Positions 25,361 to 34,117 are shown, counted from the stretch's first letter. The stretch: 64,000 nt of DNA from Clostridia bacterium (GCA_017408585.1 JAFQUJ010000006.1:1-64000); one strand, 5' to 3'. Notes: a model not told the origin generated them from the letters alone. Made by a program: numbers and translations.

Positions 25361-26380
25361 ATGTCAGTTAAAGTTGCAATCAACGGTTTCGGCCGTATCG
25401 GACGTCTTGCATTCAGACAGATGTTCGGAGCAGAGGGCTACGAGGTAGTAGCAATCAACGATCTTACAAGCGCAAAAATGCTTGCACACCTTCTCAAGTA
25501 CGATACAGCACAAGGCAAATATGCTCTTGCTGATACAGTATCATATGACGAAGAGGCAAACAGCATCACAGTAGACGGAAAGACAATCAAAATCTATGCA
25601 GAGAAGGACGCTGCTAACTGCCCATGGGGTGAGCTTGGTGTTGATGTTGTTCTCGAGTGCACAGGCTTCTACTGCTCAAAGGAAAAGTCAATGGCACACA
25701 TCAATGCTGGTGCTAAAAAGGTAGTTATCTCAGCTCCTGCCGGAAACGACCTTAAGACAATCGTATTTGGAGTAAACCACGACACACTTACAGCTGATGA
25801 CAAGATCATCTCTGCTGCATCATGCACAACAAACTGCCTCGCTCCTATGGCTAAGGCTCTTAACGATGCATTCCCAATCCAAAGCGGTATCATGACAACA
25901 GTTCACGCATACACAGGCGACCAAATGATCCTTGACGGCCCACACAGAAAGGGTGACCTTCGTCGTGCTCGTGCTGGCGCACAAAACATCGTTCCTAACT
26001 CAACAGGCGCTGCAAAGGCTATCGGCCTTGTAATTCCTGAGCTCAATGGCAAGCTTATCGGTTCTGCACAAAGAGTTCCTACCTGCACAGGCTCAACAAC
26101 ACTCCTCGTTGCAGTAGTTAAGGGCGAAAATGTAACAAAGGAAGCTATCAACGCAGCAATGAAGGCTCAAGCTACTGATTCCTTCGGCTACAACACAGAC
26201 GAAATCGTTTCATCTGATGTTATCGGTATGCGTTATGGCTCACTCTTCGATGCAACACAAACAATGGTTGCAAAGATTGACGAAACCACATATCAAGTAC
26301 AGGTTGTTTCTTGGTACGATAACGAGAACTCCTACACAAGCCAAATGGTTCGTACAATCAAGTACTTCGCTGAAATCTAA
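25361..26380 (+). CDS. gapA: Glyceraldehyde-3-phosphate dehydrogenase
   Basis: A 339-residue NAD-dependent glycolytic dehydrogenase. '[16 protein letters not shown]' is the dinucleotide-binding loop and '[12 protein letters not shown]' carries the active-site cysteine; '[15 protein letters not shown]' and '[15 protein letters not shown]' are also conserved. The frame is open upstream to a TTG at 25301, but GGAGG lies seven bases before the ATG at 25361. Codon choice is visibly biased toward C-ending codons (GGC, ATC, AAC), more than in neighbours, as expected for a very highly expressed gene. It is monocistronic with its own promoter and terminator. Confidence 0.97.
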   Translation: MSVKVAINGFGRIGRLAFRQMFGAEGYEVVAINDLTSAKMLAHLLKYDTAQGKYALADTVSYDEEANSITVDGKTIKIYAEKDAANCPWGELGVDVVLECTGFYCSKEKSMAHINAGAKKVVISAPAGNDLKTIVFGVNHDTLTADDKIISAASCTTNCLAPMAKALNDAFPIQSGIMTTVHAYTGDQMILDGPHRKGDLRRARAGAQNIVPNSTGAAKAIGLVIPELNGKLIGSAQRVPTCTGSTTLLVAVVKGENVTKEAINAAMKAQATDSFGYNTDEIVSSDVIGMRYGSLFDATQTMVAKIDETTYQVQVVSWYDNENSYTSQMVRTIKYFAEI

Positions 26381-26395
26381 TTTTAACGAAAATAC

Positions 26396-26430
26396 AAAAA
26401 ATCCTCTTGCACTCGCAAGAGGATTTTTCT
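26396..26430 (+). terminator. Terminator of gapA
   Basis: Inverted repeat AAAAATCCTCTTGC/GCAAGAGGATTTTT with a four-base loop. Confidence 0.9.
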
Positions 26431-26793
26431 TTTTCAGCCCAAAAACAAGAAAAAATAAAAAATCTAAAAAAATTTTAAAAATCTTGTCACACTTTTCATT
26501 TTCCATTGTTTTATTAAATAGAAGAAAAATTAAAAGCGAAAATTATCGTTATCTTGCACAAAAATAATAATTTCAAAGGACAATAAAAAAATCAAAATTT
26601 GTGCAAAACAGAAAAGATGTCAATGCTCGGGTGAAAATTGTGTGAAAATCAATAAATTTTATCGCCTTGTATGCTAAAATAAAATTAAAGAAAGCATTTC
26701 AAGGCGAAATCTAACAAAAGGAGGAAAGCTTTTTAATTTGATATTTCACACTATTTAAGAGCAAAAATAAATTTTAAATAGGAGGAATTTTAA
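26431..26793 (+). promoter_or_regulatory. Upstream region of the subtilase gene with an inverted repeat over the start site
   Basis: No gene is seen in this stretch. It contains TTTGTGCAAAA (26599-26609), similar to the sequence before the G tracts of the secreted-protein promoters but without a G run, then an extended -10 TGCTAAAAT (26672-26680) without a clear -35. An inverted repeat TCGCCTTG...ATGCT/AGCAT...CAAGGCGA (26662-26707) spans the -10 box and the expected start. An extra AGGAGG at 26720 has no following start codon. Confidence 0.5.
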
Positions 26794-29394
26794 ATGAAAA
26801 AACTTTTATCAATCTTATTAGTATCAATAATGCTACTTACTCCGCTAGCTATGACAGCCGGCGCTCAGACCTTGAAGGATAGCCTAATTGAGTCAACGCC
26901 TACGGAAAACAAAATCACCTCAGAGCTAAGCACATATCTTGAAAGCATAGATAATGACGAATATGTAAAGATATATGTTTGGCTAAATGATTATGGTGAG
27001 GATATGCTATATCAAGTTTTGTCAAAAAGGCTTGGCGCAACTATAACCGCCGAAACAGAGGAAAATTACATAGTAAGCAAAATATCTGCTAAAAAACAAT
27101 TTTTGAAGGAAGGCCTTGAAAGACTATCAAAAAGCGGAGAGTATAACACTCTCTCAACAATAGGAAAAATAGAGGCAAAAAGCCTGAGTGCCGACGATTT
27201 CAGAGCCCAAGCTCTAATCCCCGAGGTAATGACAGATACTGAAATCCAAACCTGTCTTGAAAGTCAAATGACCTCGGACGAGATAATCTCACTCTCCGAA
27301 AGAACCCAATTCCTAAAGGATTATAGAGCAACAAGAAAGGCTCTTAATACCTCTGTAAATGATACCTTCTATCAAAAGCTAAACCTCAATAAGTGCAAAA
27401 ATGTTTATCTTGACCAAGCGCTTGCTTATGCCGAGCTCGAATGCCCAAAATCATATGTTGAAAACCTTGAAAGCATGGATATTGTAAATCAAATCGGATT
27501 ATATCAAGAGGTTGAGTTTTTTACTGATTATGAAACTTTTAAGAACGAAGAAATAGATACTCGAGGAATTTCTGGCAACTACTATCACATGACACCACAT
27601 GAAACATTGGGATACAATGGTGCGGGAATTAAAGTTGGAATTTTGGAGCAAACAGGCATATACGATCAATCGAGTCCTCATATAGAAGACAAAATTATTA
27701 ATACAAATGTTGCTTCGACTTCTAACTTTAGTTTGCATGCTACCACTGTTTTGTCGATTTTGGCAGGAGACAGTGTTTTAATAGGAATAGAGAAATATCA
27801 AGGAATCGCACCCAATGCCTCTTTATATTATTCAAATTTAAAAGTCTTTGAATCATATGATAATAAATATAGTGCTGCTATAAATTGGTTTGTTTCAAAT
27901 AATGTTTCTGTTCTTAATATGAGTTTTGGTGTGTTTTATAAAAACAGAGAAACCCAAAATTATGTATTTGATTATCAAACTATAGATAATATAGTGGATC
28001 AGTATGTAATCCAGTATAGACTTGTTATAATAAAATCTGCCGGTAACACTTCTGATGAGGTTGACGAAAATGGAAATTATATACTCGATGAAAATGGTAA
28101 TCGTATTATTAGAAATGATATAAATGTTACCAATCCAGGATTGTCATATAATGTTATTACTATTGGAAATGTCGATATTACAACAAACAACGGGAAAAGT
28201 GCAATGAATAGTAGTAGCTGTTACGAGGAAGATTCGTACTTGTCTAACAAGCCAGAACTGAGTGCATTTGGAACTCGAATAGCAATGTGTGGCTATGATG
28301 ATAATGGAATACTGAAACTTTACCATTTTGGTTCGGGCACAAGCTTTGCCGCACCTATGGTAGCAGGAACTGCTGCACTCATAATGCAAGCCAATTCTGA
28401 TTTGATAGGTGAACCAACTGCGATAAAAGCTATTCTTATGAATGGTGCAGACGAAGAAGCTATTTACTATAATGATATTGAAACAGCAAATGTTTCCTTG
28501 GATAATGAACTTGTTACATTAACTCCAAGTATATTAAATGAAAATAAAATATCTGTAAATTCTACGATTTTAAGAGAAAAAAGCGGAGCAGGACTTTTAA
28601 ATATTCCGGCATCAATAAGAATGGCTCAAAGTAAAATGTTCTATCCAATCATGTTTGACTATTCTCCATATGGATTTGTTAGCGAAAAATATATATTTAA
28701 CGCAGGAACCATGGTTGAGGTTGGAATGGTATACGAAAAGTTTACTGACGAAATATTAACCTCAAAATATGTTTATGATCTTAATCTTCAAATTTTAGAT
28801 TCAACTGGTGCTGTAATATTTGAGTCTGCTGACACAACAAATAATGTAGAGCTATACAAATGTACATTTAAACAAACTGGAACATATCAATTTAAAATAA
28901 TTGCTTCGTCACAAGATATAGAGCCCTATGTGGGCATGGCGTTTACTAGCTTAATAATTTCTTGTGCTTGTAACGAAAAATTGCTCTCTCAAGGAGCATG
29001 TTCCAGTGCCTCTCATGCGATTTCGTGTTCTAATCAAGACTGTGGTTTTTCGTGTAACGAAATTCACCATGTGGTGCATGCAACAAAAACACTATCAAAC
29101 GGAATGCCAATCACATGCACCATTTACTATTGTCCACAAAAATTTGTTAGTTCTGTTCCACCACCAAGTTTCAACTATTACGAAATGGTTTTTTCTGTAA
29201 CAACGCCCAATGGTTATACATTCCACGGAGTTATGCCGGCAGGATCAAATGTTACTCAAACATCGGTAGGGGAAATACGCAGATTAACCTTTGAAGCGAT
29301 AATCGAAGCTCCAAACGGTAATGTATCATTCGTTGTAACTCCAACATTTACAATAACGATAGATTATTACGAACAAACAGTAACAATATCATAA
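26794..29394 (+). CDS. Secreted subtilisin-like (S8) peptidase
   Basis: An 866-residue protein with a Sec signal peptide (1 to about 24, 'TAGAQ') and a propeptide-like region of about 240 residues. The S8 domain spans about 270-600: His315 in 'LHATTVLSILAG', the oxyanion Asn in 'KSAGNTSD', and Ser517 in 'GSGTSFAAPMVAG'. The first triad position reads 'VGILEQTG', with Glu285 where Asp is usual. The C terminus has a Cys-rich stretch (about 725-770, 'CSNQDCGFSC') and a beta-rich tail with no anchor. AGGAGG lies seven bases before the ATG. The sequence becomes visibly more AT-rich and less biased from about 27550 onward, suggesting a mosaic origin. It may form an operon with the following lipoprotein gene. 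Confidence 0.87.
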   Translation: MKKLLSILLVSIMLLTPLAMTAGAQTLKDSLIESTPTENKITSELSTYLESIDNDEYVKIYVWLNDYGEDMLYQVLSKRLGATITAETEENYIVSKISAKKQFLKEGLERLSKSGEYNTLSTIGKIEAKSLSADDFRAQALIPEVMTDTEIQTCLESQMTSDEIISLSERTQFLKDYRATRKALNTSVNDTFYQKLNLNKCKNVYLDQALAYAELECPKSYVENLESMDIVNQIGLYQEVEFFTDYETFKNEEIDTRGISGNYYHMTPHETLGYNGAGIKVGILEQTGIYDQSSPHIEDKIINTNVASTSNFSLHATTVLSILAGDSVLIGIEKYQGIAPNASLYYSNLKVFESYDNKYSAAINWFVSNNVSVLNMSFGVFYKNRETQNYVFDYQTIDNIVDQYVIQYRLVIIKSAGNTSDEVDENGNYILDENGNRIIRNDINVTNPGLSYNVITIGNVDITTNNGKSAMNSSSCYEEDSYLSNKPELSAFGTRIAMCGYDDNGILKLYHFGSGTSFAAPMVAGTAALIMQANSDLIGEPTAIKAILMNGADEEAIYYNDIETANVSLDNELVTLTPSILNENKISVNSTILREKSGAGLLNIPASIRMAQSKMFYPIMFDYSPYGFVSEKYIFNAGTMVEVGMVYEKFTDEILTSKYVYDLNLQILDSTGAVIFESADTTNNVELYKCTFKQTGTYQFKIIASSQDIEPYVGMAFTSLIISCACNEKLLSQGACSSASHAISCSNQDCGFSCNEIHHVVHATKTLSNGMPITCTIYYCPQKFVSSVPPPSFNYYEMVFSVTTPNGYTFHGVMPAGSNVTQTSVGEIRRLTFEAIIEAPNGNVSFVVTPTFTITIDYYEQTVTIS

Positions 29395-29401
29395 ATTATA
29401 A

Positions 29402-29420
29402 GGAAGGGAACGACCCTTCC
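29402..29420 (+). promoter_or_regulatory. Hairpin before the lipoprotein ribosome site
   Basis: GGAAGGG/CCCTTCC with five-base loop, two bases before AAAGGAG. It is placed like the leader hairpins at 12801 and 43078. Confidence 0.5.
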
Positions 29421-29437
29421 CCAAAGGAGTTGATTTT

Positions 29438-30019
29438 ATGAAAAAATTACTATCAATATTTTTAGCCCTAATTTTCTGCCTTGGTATTTTCGTGTCCTGC
29501 AATAATGAAACTCAAACAGAATCGTCAAGCGGAATAGAACACAACAAAACAGAAGTGGTTAAATATTATTACCATAGATCTTATTTGGAGAGGGATAGCG
29601 TCAGGCGAGAGCGTGGAGTTACTGTTATTGAGACTGAAGATGAGTTAAATGATTTTTTTGACCCCAAGGGAATTAATGTTTTTGAAAACGAAAATATAGA
29701 AAAAATGCTTTCTCTAAATTATATTTTAGTGATAGCTAGAGCCCCGTTATCTTATAATGAAGAAATTATGGGTTATCGAGATATAGAAATAATTAACGAT
29801 AATGGCGTTATCTTCGTTGATATACTGGAAACATATTTTGATATAGAATATAATGATGGTGAAATTTTTTATATTGAAATTATGCCGGAGCCTTCAAGTA
29901 GTACCGATAATGTAATTTATTCCACATACTACGATGTTGTTCTTGTTCCAAAAGATAAAGTCACAATAAACAATAACAATATATCGATTGTAAAAATAAT
30001 TCATCCTATAGCGGATTAA
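29438..30019 (+). CDS. Lipoprotein of unknown function
   Basis: A 193-residue protein with a lipoprotein signal peptide: 'MKKLLSIFLALIFCLGIFVSC', cysteine 21 being the lipidation site. The mature part starts with a polar linker (NNETQTESSSG) and a mixed alpha/beta region rich in Tyr, Glu and Ile with no motif that I recognise. It lies 43 bases after the subtilase gene and shares its AT-rich composition, so it may be co-transcribed and act with it at the cell surface, for example as an inhibitor or chaperone; this is speculation from position only. Confidence 0.75.
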   Translation: MKKLLSIFLALIFCLGIFVSCNNETQTESSSGIEHNKTEVVKYYYHRSYLERDSVRRERGVTVIETEDELNDFFDPKGINVFENENIEKMLSLNYILVIARAPLSYNEEIMGYRDIEIINDNGVIFVDILETYFDIEYNDGEIFYIEIMPEPSSSTDNVIYSTYYDVVLVPKDKVTINNNNISIVKIIHPIAD

Positions 30020-30130
30020 AATACAGACAGGGAACAAAGGAGACATGGGACTCTTCTGTGTCTTAGCAAAAGCAAACAAGGGTGCGACCCTCGCACCATT
30101 CCCGAAATGAGTTGATTTGTTGTATTCTAT
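30020..30130 (+). other. Possible decayed leader copy after the lipoprotein gene
   Basis: A hairpin GGTGCGA/TCGCACC (30081-30097) is followed by GAGTTGATTT, resembling the order hairpin, GGAGTTGATTT, ATG at 29402-29440, but no start codon or open frame follows. An isolated AAAGGAG with an ATG at 30045 opens only six codons. I see no gene here. Confidence 0.35.
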
Positions 30131-30138
30131 AAATCTAT

Positions 30139-30172
30139 AAAGCAGACTTGACAAATCAAGTCTGCTTTAGTT
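30139..30172 (+). terminator. Terminator
   Basis: Inverted repeat AAAGCAGACTTG/CAAGTCTGCTTT with six-base loop and a following T run. Confidence 0.85.
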
Positions 30173-30188
30173 TTTTTGGCAAAACTCA

Positions 30189-30217
30189 TTGAAAGCTACG
30201 CCTATGTGTGATAAACT
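30189..30217 (+). promoter_or_regulatory. Promoter of the ComEC-like gene
   Basis: TTGAAA, 17 bases, TAAACT with TGTGA before the -10 box. Confidence 0.55.
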
Positions 30218-30279
30218 TAATCTATATATTTGAAAAAAATCAAAAATAATCTAAATCTGCTGAAAAAGGAGGGCAAAAT

Positions 30280-32511
30280 ATGAATATTTTCAAGCTAAGA
30301 CCGCTAGCGCTAGGATGCTTTTGCGCAATCGTCGCTATGTATCTTGCATATTTCCTTGGAAATATTTTTGATATCGCTATAATAGTTATAAGCGCAGTAG
30401 CCCTCGTTACTATAATAACAATAGCGGTTGCTACTAAAAGTGATAAAAGCGCAAAATGGCTCTCTCGAATTTTACCACTTTGCCTGTGCCTTATAATTGC
30501 GCTTTCAAGCTCGCTTATAGTCTTTGAGACAGACAAGAAAATTCTTGAAAAATACGAAAATCAAACAATCGAGGCAACTCTTGAAATAACAGAAATTCGC
30601 CTCTCTAAGCCCTATGAAACAATAGCTATTGCAAAGCTAATGGACGAAAATGCCCATCTGATACTCAGCCTACCCGACGATAAGGTTGAGGTAGGAGATG
30701 TTATAGGAGCAACCGTCACATTTAGAGCCCTCAAGGATAGTGCCATAGGATATAGCGAAAGCGACTTTTATTTAAGCGAAGGAATTTTCATGAGCGCAGA
30801 GGCGCAGGAATATTCAGTTGTAGAGCAAATTGAGCCAAAGGCTCTCAATGTGCTAAAATCAATTAATAAATATCTTAGCTCGCTTGTCGAAAAATCTGTA
30901 AATAGCGACACAGCCTCGCTAATTTCTGCTATGCTACTAGGAAATAAGGATACGCTGGGCGCTGACATTAAAAGGGATTTTTCTGCTCTTGGAATTAGCC
31001 ATATACTTGCCCTTAGTGGAATACACATTTCTCTTATTAGCTCAATGCTGGGCGCATTTTTGGAGCTGATAAAGCTAAGAAGAAAGCCTCGGTATTTTAT
31101 AATAGTTGGAATGATATTGCTTTTTATCGGTATAACAGGCTTTTCTCCATCAGCACTAAGAGCCGGATTTATGCTCATAATATTCCATACTCTAAGTCTT
31201 GTAGGCTTTGATGGCGACGGAGTTACCACCCTGTTTTTCTCCGTATTAATAATTATAGCCATCGACCCGTATTCAATATTTTCTATTAGTCTAATGCTGT
31301 CCTTTGTCGCAATGCTCGCTTGTATATGCGCAAGCTATTTTACGAAGGGAGTAAGGGTGCTTTATCGAATACGCCCAAAATTTATAAGAGGAGCAGTCTA
31401 TATGCTGATAACCTCTTGTGTTGTTATGCTGTTCACACTACCGATAATTGCAATTTTCTTTGACCATGTGTCGATATTTGCGCCAATTTTCAACATTATT
31501 TTTGTTCCAATCTTAACTCTGCTTTTGTATATTTCACCATTTGTTTTAATTTTGGGAAATATTCCCTATGTGAGCGTGATTGTTACATATCCGGCAGAGC
31601 TAATCACAAAAGCAACCCTGTTTCTATCCTCGAAAATAGCAAGGGCAGATTTCTTAACTGTTTCCTTTACTACAATAGCGCATCAAATTGCTATTTTAAT
31701 AATAGCGATGGCAATAATTTTCGCATTGATCCTAAAACGAAAAATGCTCAAAAAATGTGTCCTCACTCTTGTTCTCGGCGTAGCTCTTTTTGCATCAAGT
31801 AGCATCTATGTCGCTATTTCAAGAGCGAATAGTGTATCAATCTCCTCGTATAACTATCTTTCATACGATATTGTCGCAATCGAAAGCGATAACGAGGTAA
31901 TGATAATCGAAGCATCAAGTCCAAGTAAAAGCACCACCTCGTGCTCGGGCTTTTATGCATCAAAAATAGGATATTCTGATATACAGCTCTATGTTGTAAC
32001 GGATTATAGCTATCGCATAGCTGAAGCGCTTGATAGCGTAACCGATATTACAAGAGTAAGAGAAATAATGCTTCCAACTCCTAAAACAGACGAGGAAATG
32101 GCGTATTTTGACGAGGTGTCAAAAATAGCTGTTGAAAAAGAAGTCAAGCTCTCTCAAATTCCCGAAAAATTCAATTTTGGCGACACCTGTGTCGATTTTA
32201 TGGGCTATGAGCGATTGGGAAGAAGCACTAAAAGGTGTGTTGCATACTCTGTTAGCGCAAGTAAATCGCGCTTTACATATCTTGGCGCATCAGCATATGA
32301 ATATATAAGCTATTTCCCGGGAAATTACGCAAGGGCATCGAACGCAATCCTGTTTGGCTCATATGGGCCTGTCTATAAAATGGAATATTCCTTCGATATT
32401 CCAAACGCCGAATGTGTAATATTTCATGAAAATGCACAGGAATATTGCGCTATCGAAATTCCTGCGCAAGCTATCAAGCCACCAATGCACAAAATCATAA
32501 TAAAAAATTAA
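30280..32511 (+). CDS. ComEC/Rec2-family membrane protein
   Basis: A 743-residue polytopic protein related to the DNA-uptake channel ComEC. An N-terminal DUF4131-like region with two or three membrane segments (residues 1-90) and an OB-like part is followed by the Competence domain (about 200-480), with the family signature 'ALSGIHISLI' and 'SALRAGFM'. The C-terminal region (about 510-743) sits where ComEC has a metallo-beta-lactamase domain, but the expected metal motif is not there: 'LYVVTDYSYRIAEAL' occupies the position of the TH-x-D-x-DH loop. The protein may therefore lack nuclease activity. GGAGG precedes the ATG. It has its own promoter and terminator; no other competence genes are in the window. 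Confidence 0.82.
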   Translation: MNIFKLRPLALGCFCAIVAMYLAYFLGNIFDIAIIVISAVALVTIITIAVATKSDKSAKWLSRILPLCLCLIIALSSSLIVFETDKKILEKYENQTIEATLEITEIRLSKPYETIAIAKLMDENAHLILSLPDDKVEVGDVIGATVTFRALKDSAIGYSESDFYLSEGIFMSAEAQEYSVVEQIEPKALNVLKSINKYLSSLVEKSVNSDTASLISAMLLGNKDTLGADIKRDFSALGISHILALSGIHISLISSMLGAFLELIKLRRKPRYFIIVGMILLFIGITGFSPSALRAGFMLIIFHTLSLVGFDGDGVTTLFFSVLIIIAIDPYSIFSISLMLSFVAMLACICASYFTKGVRVLYRIRPKFIRGAVYMLITSCVVMLFTLPIIAIFFDHVSIFAPIFNIIFVPILTLLLYISPFVLILGNIPYVSVIVTYPAELITKATLFLSSKIARADFLTVSFTTIAHQIAILIIAMAIIFALILKRKMLKKCVLTLVLGVALFASSSIYVAISRANSVSISSYNYLSYDIVAIESDNEVMIIEASSPSKSTTSCSGFYASKIGYSDIQLYVVTDYSYRIAEALDSVTDITRVREIMLPTPKTDEEMAYFDEVSKIAVEKEVKLSQIPEKFNFGDTCVDFMGYERLGRSTKRCVAYSVSASKSRFTYLGASAYEYISYFPGNYARASNAILFGSYGPVYKMEYSFDIPNAECVIFHENAQEYCAIEIPAQAIKPPMHKIIIKN

Positions 32512-32536
32512 AAATCAAACACATATCCCACAATTT

Positions 32537-32568
32537 AAGACCATTCTAGGCAAGAATGGTCTTTTTGT
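32537..32568 (+). terminator. Terminator of the ComEC-like gene
   Basis: Inverted repeat AAGACCATTCT/AGAATGGTCTT followed by a T run. Confidence 0.85.
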
Positions 32569-32631
32569 GTCACAATGTGTCGAGGCGTGCCATATTATGT
32601 ATTGAGCGAAAGCTCGAAAGGAGAAAAGAGA

Positions 32632-32961
32632 ATGGACAGAAATTCAAGAGGCTCGTATAATGCGGACTTTAATCAATTCTCAAAATTTTTAAGAAATCCA
32701 CGCCGTGCTACCCCCGAGGCAAGCCCGTGTAATAGTAATAATGGTGGTAATTCCCAACCAAATATTCCCCAACAAAGCGGTGGGCCATCTCTTGCAATGG
32801 TGTATCCAATATCGCAAAAATGGCAGGGAATATATGACCCCGAAATCGCTCTTATGAACGGAACAATATTTGAGGAGCTGAACAAGCCCTTCTATCCCAC
32901 AGGCTGTAATACAAATAACGGATGCCGTGGCAATAATCGCACAGGAGGTACAAGAAGATGA
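32632..32961 (+). CDS. cotJA: Spore coat-associated protein CotJA
   Basis: A 109-residue member of the CotJA family, an inner spore coat component made in the mother cell in Bacillus. The diagnostic C-terminal core is present ('YPISQKWQGIYDPEIAL', 'NGTIFEELNKPF'), preceded by a longer N/G/P-rich low-complexity region and followed by a short GR/N-rich tail. The frame opens earlier, but AAAGGAG stands before the ATG at 32632. Its stop overlaps the start of cotJB by four bases. Expected control is by a sporulation sigma factor (SigE in Bacillus); I did not find a clear SigE box. Confidence 0.9.
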   Translation: MDRNSRGSYNADFNQFSKFLRNPRRATPEASPCNSNNGGNSQPNIPQQSGGPSLAMVYPISQKWQGIYDPEIALMNGTIFEELNKPFYPTGCNTNNGCRGNNRTGGTRR

Positions 32962-33218
32962 ATAACGGATTAAGTCGCGAAAAGCTACTTCGCCAAATTC
33001 AAATATACTCCTTTGCGGTGTATGATGCACTATTGTATCTCGACTCACACCCAAGCTCCAAGGAGGCGCTTGACTTCTATAACAAATATAAGCAGGCAGA
33101 GAGTCGCGCTATTGCTGAGTATGAATCTCGCTTTGGCAAAATCAGGCTAAGCGGTCAAGAGAGCTCTTGGCAATGGACAGACGGACCTTGGCCTTGGCAG
33201 AATGAGGAGGATAAATAA
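32958..33218 (+). CDS. cotJB: Spore coat protein CotJB
   Basis: An 86-residue CotJB-family protein. The conserved helix 'LLRQIQIYSFAVYDALLYLDSHP' and the downstream 'ALDFYNKYK' are typical; the C-terminal 'WQWTDGPWPWQNE' is the aromatic tail of the family. AGGAGG precedes the ATG, which overlaps the cotJA stop by four bases, and its own stop directly abuts the ATG of cotJC. It is the middle gene of a three-gene operon. Confidence 0.94.
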   Translation: MNNGLSREKLLRQIQIYSFAVYDALLYLDSHPSSKEALDFYNKYKQAESRAIAEYESRFGKIRLSGQESSWQWTDGPWPWQNEEDK

Positions 33219-33830
33219 ATGTTTCAATATGAAAAGAAATTACAGTATCCTGTAAATATCAAAACCCCCAACCCAAAATATGCAAGCATCATAATCAGCC
33301 AAATCGGTGGCCCTGATGGCGAGGTTGGCGCATCGCTACGCTATCTAACACAAAGAATAGCTATGCCATATGCACAAATCACAGGTATCTTAACGGATGT
33401 CGGAGTTGAAGAGCTCAGCCATATAGAAATGGTTTCAGCAATAATTTATCAGCTCACAAGAGGACTAAGTCAAGAGCAAATAAGAGAGTGTGGCTTTGAC
33501 GCATACTTTGTTGACCATACAACAGGTGTGTACCCCACCGCCGCATCAGGCTTCCCCTATACAGCTGCATCAATGCAGTCAAAGGGCGATGTTCTAGCAG
33601 ATCTTCACGAGGACCTCGCAGCCGAGCAGAAGGCAAGAGTAACCTATGATAACATTCTTCGACTGGTCGATGATCCCGATGTTTGTGACCCAATCAAATT
33701 CCTTCGCGCAAGAGAGGTAGTTCACTACCAGCGCTTCGCCGAGGCACTTGGAATAGCGCAGGATAAAATGAACGAGAAAAACTTCTACGGCTATAATCCC
33801 GCCTTCGATAAATCGCCCTTCGCAAGATAA
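33219..33830 (+). CDS. cotJC: Manganese catalase-like spore coat protein CotJC
   Basis: A 203-residue ferritin-like protein of the manganese catalase family. The metal-binding helices are seen as 'SLRYLTQRIAMPY', 'VGVEELSHIEMVSAII' (E-x-x-H), 'LHEDLAAEQKARVTYD' and 'AREVVHYQRFAEAL' (E-x-x-H). It is shorter than secreted catalases (about 270-300 residues) but normal for CotJC. Peroxide removal in the spore coat is the likely role. It ends the cotJABC operon at the terminator at 33835. Its presence is good evidence that the organism makes endospores. Confidence 0.94.
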   Translation: MFQYEKKLQYPVNIKTPNPKYASIIISQIGGPDGEVGASLRYLTQRIAMPYAQITGILTDVGVEELSHIEMVSAIIYQLTRGLSQEQIRECGFDAYFVDHTTGVYPTAASGFPYTAASMQSKGDVLADLHEDLAAEQKARVTYDNILRLVDDPDVCDPIKFLRAREVVHYQRFAEALGIAQDKMNEKNFYGYNPAFDKSPFAR

Positions 33831-33834
33831 ATTT

Positions 33835-33870
33835 AAAGAAAAGCACGAGAAAATCGTGCTTTTCTTTTGG
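33835..33870 (+). terminator. Terminator of cotJABC
   Basis: Perfect 14-bp inverted repeat built on AAGCACGA/TCGTGCTT with five-base loop and T run. Confidence 0.9.
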
Positions 33871-33983
33871 TCACAAAATTTACATTTTGTTCACAATTTG
33901 TAAAGAATGCACAAAAAATCAAAAACTCCGATGGACAATATCAAGTTAAATAAGGAGAATTTTGAAAAATCGAAGCATATAAT

Positions 33984-34061
33984 TTGTGCAAAATTAACAA
34001 AAAACGGGGGGGGGGGTACTTTTTTGTGCAACTTGACAAAAACTCGCGTATGTGATAATAT
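33984..34061 (+). promoter_or_regulatory. G-tract promoter of the secreted-protein gene at 34118
   Basis: Order: TTTGTGCA (33983-33990), CAAAAAAC, a run of 11 G (34006-34016), 16 bases ending GTGCAAC, -35 TTGACA (34033-34038), 17 bases, and TGA-TAATAT (-10 at 34056-34061). An A6/T6 inverted repeat flanks the G run. The 18 bases around the -35 box (TTTTTGTGCAACTTGACA) are identical to those before the gene at 43106, and upstream sequence back to about 33875 is also related there. Confidence 0.75.
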
Positions 34062-34085
34062 AATAACATAAAAAATTGCGCTCGC

Positions 34086-34098
34086 AAGAGTGACTCTT
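34086..34098 (+). promoter_or_regulatory. Weak leader hairpin before the ribosome site
   Basis: AAGAG-TGA-CTCTT placed ten bases before GGAG. It occupies the position of the stronger GCAT-loop hairpins at 12801 and 43078. Confidence 0.4.
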
Positions 34099-34117
34099 AT
34101 CAAAAGGAGAAAAAGAA

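Noticed and set aside
30045..30065. A six-codon gene after AAAGGAG
   Set aside because: Too short to support, with no continuation in any frame; more likely a chance start in a decayed region.
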